This document shows, one piece after another, positions 57,640 through 64,000 of a stretch of DNA of 64,000 nt. The notes beneath the pieces are model-generated. The model was given only the letters and a program-made list of their open reading frames with translations, searched no databases and was not told where the DNA came from. The position numbers were made by a program, and so were the translations under genes. The DNA lies in contig CAXKWD010000006.1 of NCBI GenBank assembly GCA_964059195.1, forward strand, positions 135,530,039 through 135,594,038, read 5' to 3'. The stretch comes from Ectobius pallidus. Taxonomy: Eukaryota; Arthropoda; Insecta; Blattodea; Ectobiidae. Every line of letters begins with the position of its first letter. The first letter of the stretch is position 1.

Positions 57640-58323
57640 AGTGTTTCCTTTTCGAAACGAATTTAAAGCCTTCCCAAGATTGTATAGAGCAGAATTTTGT
57701 TAATCAGAGAAACTATTATGTAAGACATTTATATGACTTTTCTACCGGATTTTGCGATTATTTACTTCAGCATTTGGAATAGTGAAGCTGCCACATAATA
57801 GGAGTGTGTACTGCTTTTTCCACATGACATTGGAATCCGTCATCACGGGGTTCTGCAAGTGTTGTGGTCATATGGTTAGCGAAAAAGTAATTTATATGTA
57901 GGCCTATAATTATTTGACTATAAAATTTTGTTTTAGTACAGTTTTGGCTCGCGCGAGCAGACATATACACACATACTGATTTCTTAAAATCAGAAAAGCA
58001 TTCATGTTTTAGAACATAAAAATTGAAACTAAGTGTTATCAATTATTAATTAATATCATAGCCAGTCAAATAAATTTCTGACTATTTATTTTATTAATGA
58101 CACAAGTTACAACTACCTTTTTAAAGTAATAAAAAACACCCTTATAAAGAACCGACTCTTTTTACCTTACCTTAACAACCCAAGGTTAATTGTTTAATAA
58201 TTTTTTGTACTTTTAAGTAGTGGCTTTGAAATAATTAGTTTTAAAGTTAAACATGATTATTTCCACGAAGATGTTCCATTTGCCACAGGAACACTGACTA
58301 GAGCCAAATTGACTTTTTTTTTA
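57640..58323. other. unassigned AT-rich stretch
   Basis: No gene recognised; TAGGCCTA at 57899. The 91-codon minus frame at 57767-58042 has no recognised domain. Confidence 0.4.
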
Positions 58324-58420
58324 GTTTAAAATGCGGTAACTCCGCCTTGTCAATATAAAATGTTTTAAAATGAACCAACCAACTTTTGGTCATCTTAAGT
58401 GAATAATTTAAATTAAAATT
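58324..58420 (-). repeat. left arm of inverted pair around the LINE
   Basis: On the minus strand: ATTCACTTAAGATGACCAAA, AGTTGG, then TTTATATTGACAAGGCGGAG and TTACCGCATTTTAAAC. Its partner is 59410-59499. A third relative is 26780-26900. Confidence 0.7.
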
Positions 58421-58454
58421 AAAATCACAATTACATAACCTCATACCATGTTGG

Positions 58455-59390
58455 TTTGATATGGCTTTCGCTTTGGAATATGCCATTAGCAAAGTTCAGG
58501 AATACTAGGTATACCAAGAATTAAATGGCAGTCACCCGATTTTAGCCTATGCAGATGACTGTTGCTTGATGGGCGATGACATAAACACAATGGAGAGAAA
58601 TGCAGAAAGTCCTTTCGATGCCTGCAGGAAAGTTGGATTAGAAATTAATATAGTTGAAAAAAATAAGTTTACGGTCATGAAACGTCATAATAATGCGCTA
58701 CAAATTACTAGAATAGCCGGTAAATCGTTCGAACAAGTGGAGAAATTCAAATATCTGGGAGCAATAATTACAGACACAGATAATATTAAGGCAGGAGTTA
58801 AGTGTACAATCAAATAAGGAAATGCTTGTTTTTATGCAGTTCAGAATCTCTTATCTTCTTGTCTTGACAACTATCCTGCCGGTTGTATTATATGGATGTG
58901 AGACATGGTCGCTTACTCTTCGGAAAGAACATAATATGAGAGTTTTCGAAAACATTGTGTGTAGGAAAATATTTGGGCCTAAGAGAGATGAAAATGGAGA
59001 CTGGAGAAAACTAACTGCCTAACTACGAGCTTCATAACCTGTACTCGTCACCGGATATAGTAAGGTTAATTAAATCACGGAGGATGAAATGGGCTGGACA
59101 TGTTGCACGCATGGGGGAGGAAAGACATTTAAGAACCATTGACTGGGAAACCCGGAGGGAAAAGGTCACTGGGAAGCCCTAGACGTAGGTGGGAGGACAA
59201 TATTAGGATAGATTTAAGAGAAGTAGGATTTGCGAGGGATGGTTGGAAAGAGTTAGCACAGAATAGGGTTGAATGGCGGGCTCATGTAAGCGCGGCAATC
59301 AACCTTCAGGTTTCATAAAATAGATCATATTCCTTTAGCTTGATTAGGAATTGCATATTGCCAGTGAGTAAGTAAGTAAGTAAGTAAGTA
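58455..59390 (+). pseudogene. RTE/CFDP2-like LINE, 5'-truncated, with (TAAG)n tail (copy 3)
   Basis: The most complete copy of the family. It opens at AFALEYAISKVQEY (fingers/palm), then after a stop HPILAYADDCCLMGDDIN with the catalytic YADD at 58548-58559. KVGLEINIVEKNKFTVM and FEQVEKFKYLGAIITDTDNI follow. A frameshift and stops precede ILPVVLYGCETWSLTLRKEH, FENIVCRKIFGPKRDENGDW, LYSSPDIVRLIKSRRMKWAG and HVARMGEERH. The 3' UTR ends in GTAAGTAAGTAAGTAAGTAA (59366-59389). The endonuclease and first half of the RT are absent. Inactive. Confidence 0.88.
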
Positions 59391-59409
59391 ATGATTCTTT
59401 ATTTTCTTT

Positions 59410-59499
59410 TAAATCATTCACCGAAGATTGCCACAAGTAGGTCGAAATATATTTTACAATAGTTTATATTGACAAGAAGGAGTTACCGCATTTTAAACT
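59410..59499 (+). repeat. right arm of inverted pair around the LINE
   Basis: AAATCATTCACCGAAGATTG, CCACAAGTAGGTCGAAATAT and TTATATTGACAAGAAGGAGT mirror the left arm. The (A/C)CGAAGAT...GGTCGAAA layout resembles the CTGAAGATGACC...GGTCGAAA stem typical of Penelope-like terminal repeats. Confidence 0.65.
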
Positions 59500-59968
59500 C
59501 ATATACCACTGGAAGTCTTGCCAGGCAACAAGTTAGAAGATTTAACCTTATTAGCTTGAGAAATGTAGGTTTAAAGCAAGATAGGGCACTAAAAAGTGGA
59601 CAGTAACAAAACAAACAAACAATCTATGTATGAGACGTCTGGAAAAGGGTGGAAACACTGTAAGATAACATGAAAAGTAAACATACAAACAAAGTAAAAC
59701 TAAGAAGAAAATCAAACATCTCTCTGAAAATAGGTAGTCCAGACAAAAGATAAAACCTTTATACAGACAAAATAAGATCACACTTTGTTAAAAGACACCT
59801 TTACTCTGAAACATTTTATGGGGAAAAAACAGGTTCACCGTGAATTACTGCGGCATAATTTTACTGCAAGATTCTACCAGGAGTACAAGCTTTCCGAAAG
59901 AATTTGTGTCCTGTGGTATTTCAACTTCGAACATTGCTGAAAGTTTCTCTTTCAGTCGTACAGGGTGC
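59500..59968. other. unassigned stretch
   Basis: No gene recognised. The minus frame at 59551-59781 is phenylalanine- and leucine-rich from AT bias. Confidence 0.4.
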
Positions 59969-60121
59969 TTAAACTCCGTGTCGCTACATCCCTGAAGGGA
60001 CTTGGCCTACCACCCGATTGCTGCGCCATCTACCATAGGCCGATGACAGGATTGGGGGCATGTGGTCAGCATGCAGACACCCACGGCCGTTAATGGTGGT
60101 TTCCATTATCGGAGCTTAAAT
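59969..60121. repeat. GC-richer short repeat with weak inverted ends
   Basis: GTGCTTAAACTCCG near the start and CGGAGCTTAAAT near the end are inverted relatives. The interior (CTGCGCCATCTACCATAGGC, ACCCACGGCCGTTAATGG) is compositionally unlike its surroundings. It may be a small MITE or SINE; only one copy is seen. Confidence 0.4.
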
Positions 60122-60124
60122 ATT

Positions 60125-61424
60125 ATCGTACATAAAATCAAATTATTTAAGAGGATTTATTATGACGCATTTATAATACAGACGTGATATCTTTTATTTT
60201 ACCTGTCTCTTCATTTTTAAATAAATTATATTCTGTAACCTGCAATATAAAAGGTATTCCCTATGTACAGACAGGCTCTTAATCCCGGCATGACTCGCGT
60301 ATTTGGTTATCACGCCATGACTCGCATGTTAGATTTTGTCCAACATACGTTTTCTCTCTATTATAGCTATTAAATTATATAAAAACTTACAATAAGATGT
60401 CATTATTAACTTTTGCAAAAGCAAATATTTTATTTCCTTTTTACGTGTGTAATACAATAATAATAAATGGCTTTTCAAAAAAAATGTGAATTATTTTACA
60501 CATTTCAAATAATATTAAGCAATACTTTATTAATTTTAGCAAGCTTTTTTAATGGTTTCATAAAGACTTTTTAATTTCATAAGACAAAATAATCAAAATT
60601 GCATCTTAAAGTCGATTATCCATTTACCCAGTTTCAAGTTGATTGTTATGTTATTATAATTATTTATATATTCCAATATAAACATTCCTCAAACTAATAT
60701 CACTGGTAGGTAATTAGTTTGAAATTAACTATGAAAAATTTAATTTAAGTAGTTCATGGCAATTTTAATATGTGAAGAAACATCTTCATATTTTTAAATA
60801 AATAATATACTATGCTTATTTTTCGATCTTTATGCAATTTTTGCAGTGACTCGTATGTACGTCATAGCTCTGAAACATAACATCTCCTACTTATATAAAC
60901 ACGTCATTAAACACTCCTAATGCCCGACAAAAGTGTCATTCTTTTTCTGTTTTCACTGCTTGATCCCCTTGTCTAATTTCGGCTTCAGAGTTTAATTGTA
61001 TAATTTCAGCAACGCGCTGGGATGTTCTACGAAAAAAACGGAAATGTACTAATGAGTTTGGTTAGTTGTTCATATTTTGTATGCCTCTGCTTGCCAGATG
61101 TACTTCCTGCCCTTTCATAAGCATGGAATTTTAGATGTAGAAATTATTCATGAGCTTTCATTTGCTGTTCATAAAGTGCCTCCATGATCCATAAGCCTCT
61201 TTCAGAAAGAAACAAAAGACAGCTTTCTGCACAGTTTGTTGATTGTTTCCTTCATTATTGTAAACACGACTTGGAGGCATGTTTACTCTTTCTACTTTCT
61301 CATGAAGCAAAACTTTGAAATACGACATCGTTATGCATCTCTGGCTTAAGGAAAATGCATAGAATTATTTTTAGAAACTAACATTCTGCCTCTTAGAATG
61401 CAAATCAAGCTTTCTGCATCCCTA
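60125..61424. other. unassigned AT-rich stretch
   Basis: No gene recognised over 1.3 kb of very AT-rich sequence. Confidence 0.45.
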
Positions 61425-61720
61425 TCTAATATATAAAGTCGAATGTGTGTTTGTGGGTATGTATGTTTGTTCCTTATACAAATCCACATTTCTTCACCAA
61501 TTTGTACAAAATTTTGCACACATACCCAGTTAAGCCCGGGAAGTAACGCGGTCAACGTTAAAATTGAAACAAATCAGTCCTTCCCTTGAAAATTATATAA
61601 TTTCTGAGAATATTATACTGAAAACAATGAAATGCTGTTCAGTTCACATGACAACAGTGAATTGTAGACGAAACCAGGCTAAACCCGTCCTGCTTTCAGC
61701 GCTCCCCTCATAGTATCTCA
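61425..61720 (+). mobile_element. Helitron-like 5' region
   Basis: CTATCTAATATATAAAGTCG, then AATGTGTGTTTGTGGGTATG, TTCCTTATACAAATCCACAT and ACAAAATTTTGCACACATAC follow the layout of a common insect element: TATATAAA...TGTTTGTTCC, a short TTTTGCACA block and GTTAAGCCCGGGAAG. No GC hairpin with a CTRR end was found downstream, so the 3' boundary is unknown and the assignment tentative. Confidence 0.45.
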
Positions 61721-61724
61721 TTTG

Positions 61725-62255
61725 TAAAGCATACCTCTTCAACAAGAAATAGATAGGCTCTTCCATCCGTACGGCATTTTAAGAAAAGCGTTTTAGAACA
61801 AAGGACCAGCATGGCTACGTTGTGAACTGTTAGTTAACATGCATGTATGCAATCAGGTTCACATATGTAATTGTGTGAATATGAAGTGAGTAAATTAGCA
61901 AGCGCTTATAGATAAATGTAGTGAATTAATAGCCTCGAAGCTTTGAAGTTCCATTTAAATTTATAATCCAACATAACAAACAGCCCTCAGTTACATGTTT
62001 CACACCATATTATGGTTGTGTCGATATATATTACATTTATTTAACATTTGAATAATATTATTAATGAATCCCCTAGGGGGAAAAATTATAAATATTTTTA
62101 TATCAGCATTATGCTCATAAAAAATACAATAATAAAGTCAGTCAAAATTATGTTATTACAACACAGGTAATAAATCATACTAGCTAATCTTACTAGGCTA
62201 TTTGCTACAATTGCATTTTTGCTTTCTCTGCTGTTAGCATAAGTATTCGGGGATC
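61725..62255. other. unassigned AT-rich stretch
   Basis: No gene or repeat recognised. Confidence 0.4.
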
Positions 62256-62259
62256 GAAC

Positions 62260-62640
62260 AATGGATGTACTGTGTACGCAGCAGTTCTCAAACTATATAT
62301 AAACTATAAATACTGCCGCAGAGCACCGAGCCAGTTAACTGCCAGCTGCCGACCAGAACTGTTCGCCCGAGACTCCACCGCCACTGAGGATGGCTGCCGT
62401 GGTTATGGACGAAACGTTTGGCACACCACGGCCTACAAGCCCGGATAATGTTTTTAATATTGACTCCGGCCGTGAAAGCCTACAACGTTCTATACATTGG
62501 TTAATTATCTGTCTGTTTAATCGTCACAAAAATCCAGATAGCTGCCAAGTTCGGTTAACTACGTTTCCAGACAACAAATTTACTGTTTACTCTTCTGTAG
62601 TTAACTGCCTGAGCAGCTCACTGTTATCCAGTTACTTGTC
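62260..62640 (+). mobile_element. possible Penelope-like terminal region
   Basis: TATATAAACTATAAATACTG could serve as a promoter. A GC-rich leader leads to CCACTGAGGATGGCTGCCGT, GGACGAAACGTTTGG and TATTGACTCCGGCCGTGAAA. The CTGAGGA (62384-62390) followed 20 bases later by GAAAC (62411-62415) is the order of hammerhead-ribozyme core boxes found in Penelope-like terminal repeats. The 86-codon frame from ATG 62390 (MAAVVMDETFGTPRPTSPDN) fits a C-terminal ...IDSGRESL tail seen in such elements as I recall them, but no RT or GIY-YIG domain is present. Treat as a lead. Confidence 0.3.
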
Positions 62641-62653
62641 TGAGCTCTAATAC

Positions 62654-63397
62654 CAGTGCTTTAGTTGGGCCGGTACGCACCGGTACTGCATACCGGTATA
62701 AAATTATTTTCCTTCCACCATACCGGGAAAATTATGTGCTCCGGTACGTCGTACTGGCAGTACAGGAACGATATTGTCCTAAAATAGTTAGGCCTATTAA
62801 ATGTAGAGAAGAAGAAGAAGAAGAAGAAGACTTGGGCCATCAATCTTTTGTTTCGAGTCCTCGACCATAGGCCACTCTCTTTGGTAGTTCTCAATATATT
62901 TTCAATATGTTTATCCTTAGCCTTCTGATTTTATTAGCTTTAAGGCAAGTGTTTGTTCATCTATTTTGTCTTTCTAGACATCTGAGGTGTCTTTTCACCG
63001 TTCGTTCTGAATTGGTTGGTCTATCCCAACTTTCGTTCTGCATTGGTTATTCTATTCAATTCAATACCAGAGTGTATTTGTTAAAAATGACAAGCACTAT
63101 TACATTCGCCACAGATATGCGTTCTAATCTTCACCTTCGTGCGCACTTCTACAGTTACTTTCTCCTTAGATTACATATTGGCTATCCACCTTGTTTTCAT
63201 AAAATGTGTGGGACCACCACTAGACGTTTTTGATCCTGCTCCATACGTCAGGTCATGACTACAAGGAGGCAATAGGTCAGTATAAGAAACTGCATGCAGA
63301 AAATGTCAACCGAAGGATTACATTCAGTTTGAAGCGATATGGAAAATTTTGAAGCAAGGTGAGTACCCCCAAAAAATATTTTCCAACTAAAGCACTG
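62654..63397. mobile_element. hAT non-autonomous element with perfect TIRs and target duplication
   Basis: TIRs CAGTGCTTTAGTTGG and CCAACTAAAGCACTG are exact inverted repeats of 15 bases. TCTAATAC lies on both outer sides (62646-62653, 63398-63405). Length 744 bp. The left subterminal zone is rich in CCGGTA/TACCGG words (at least six). A (GAA)n run is at 62804-62830. The 108-codon plus frame at 62907-63233 has no transposase motif. Perfect ends and duplication indicate a relatively recent insertion. Confidence 0.92.
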
Positions 63398-63409
63398 TCT
63401 AATACATAT

Positions 63410-63811
63410 TGCAACCTATTACCTATCACATAATCACGAAAATTATCTGAAGAACTTACATGAACCTCGCTCAATTTATTCTAATAATGCAGATAATTGC
63501 ACACGTGGTTAAGTAGTGTAACTGCAGGAAGATCCGTTAACATTCTTAGCACGCCTTTAAGAACTCGTGTTCATATGGGCCGTGCTCTATTCATTCCTGT
63601 TGCGTGTGGTGCGTGGGAAACTGCAATATCCAGGCAGGAAGACGTGACAACCCACCCACCAGTATGGTGTGGAATACTGAGATAATGTTTCAATTTTCAA
63701 AATTTATTTTCCTTCTTTACATGTAAAGGAAATTGCCTCAATTTACGAGTGACCCTCGTCTCTTCGTAGATTTTGTAGCTATCGATCAATATGAAATGTG
63801 GCAAATAGGCC
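63410..63811. other. unassigned stretch
   Basis: The 62-codon frame at 63497-63685 lies in a less AT-rich patch but has no recognised domain. No repeat identified. Confidence 0.4.
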
Positions 63812-63813
63812 TA

Positions 63814-64000
63814 CGAGGGAGAGTCAAATAAAAATAGCAATTAATTTTTCCCACTACTTTACTGCAGGAAGAATGTTTTCTTGTGCATTATTTTTCTATT
63901 TAGTTCCCCCCTAGTTCAACGCACTTAAGCCATCGAATAGGAAGTGCTTCGATACCGCATGAGAAAAAAATTTTTGTTGACGTTGTAGCCACTCGTGCAC
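63814..64000 (-). mobile_element. mariner element 3' end with transposase C-terminus, cut by window edge
   Basis: The end CGAGGGAGAGTCAAATAAAA follows a TA (63812-63813). On the minus strand from 64000 the frame reads VHEWLQRQQKFFSHAVSKHF, then LFDGLSALN, matching the VHEWLxxQPKxFFxxGIxxLxxRWxKCVExxGDYIEK C-terminus of mariner-type transposases with a frameshift and stops. Continues beyond the window. Confidence 0.75.

Overview
This window looks like non-coding DNA from a large, AT-rich animal genome, most likely an insect; a cockroach or termite-type (Blattodea) genome is my guess, not something the sequence proves. There are no operons, bacterial genes or long open reading frames. The longest open frames are 50-140 codons, and those I recognise are decayed transposon pieces. 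I found no convincing host gene. One short candidate first exon near 10295 is given at low confidence.

Layout. 1-5800: mostly unique AT-rich sequence with one member of a dispersed repeat family (893-1135), a hairpin (1158-1269) and a LINE 3' fragment (4240-4480). 5857-8069: a 38-bp inverted repeat around a tRNA-like sequence, a decayed DNA transposon with TATA flanks carrying an antisense transposase remnant (6643-7176), and a tRNA-derived SINE between two identical 55-bp direct repeats. 8070-25300: sparse, with microsatellites, a long pyrimidine tract, a small TIR element (16450-16794), a SINE (15640-15882), a Helitron piece and a LINE tail. 25316-30297: hAT-type elements, a SINE, an AT minisatellite and two Helitron-like copies, one apparently complete (29464-30297). 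32380-38410: two LINE remnants and two SINEs. 40500-47600: dispersed repeats, a rearranged mariner, a TIR element with a textbook G-quadruplex motif, a SINE and a 162-bp tandem duplication. 48564-57627: two hAT elements, a 175-bp three-unit tandem array, a TATA-flanked transposon, a 769-bp fold-back, and a MITE split by another hAT. 58324-64000: a LINE between inverted repeats, a possible Penelope-like piece, a hAT with perfect ends, and a mariner cut by the window edge.

The elements share no function; they are layers of past insertion. The best-supported calls are five hAT-type elements whose ends and 8-bp target duplications can be read directly (26250-26769, 48564-49002, 55312-55965, 56502-57627, 62654-63397). 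Four of the five target sites contain TCTA.

The most unusual sequence-wide signal is the 8-bp palindrome TAGGCCTA. It occurs 16 times, against roughly one expected for this base composition, and the annotated repeat families do not explain it.
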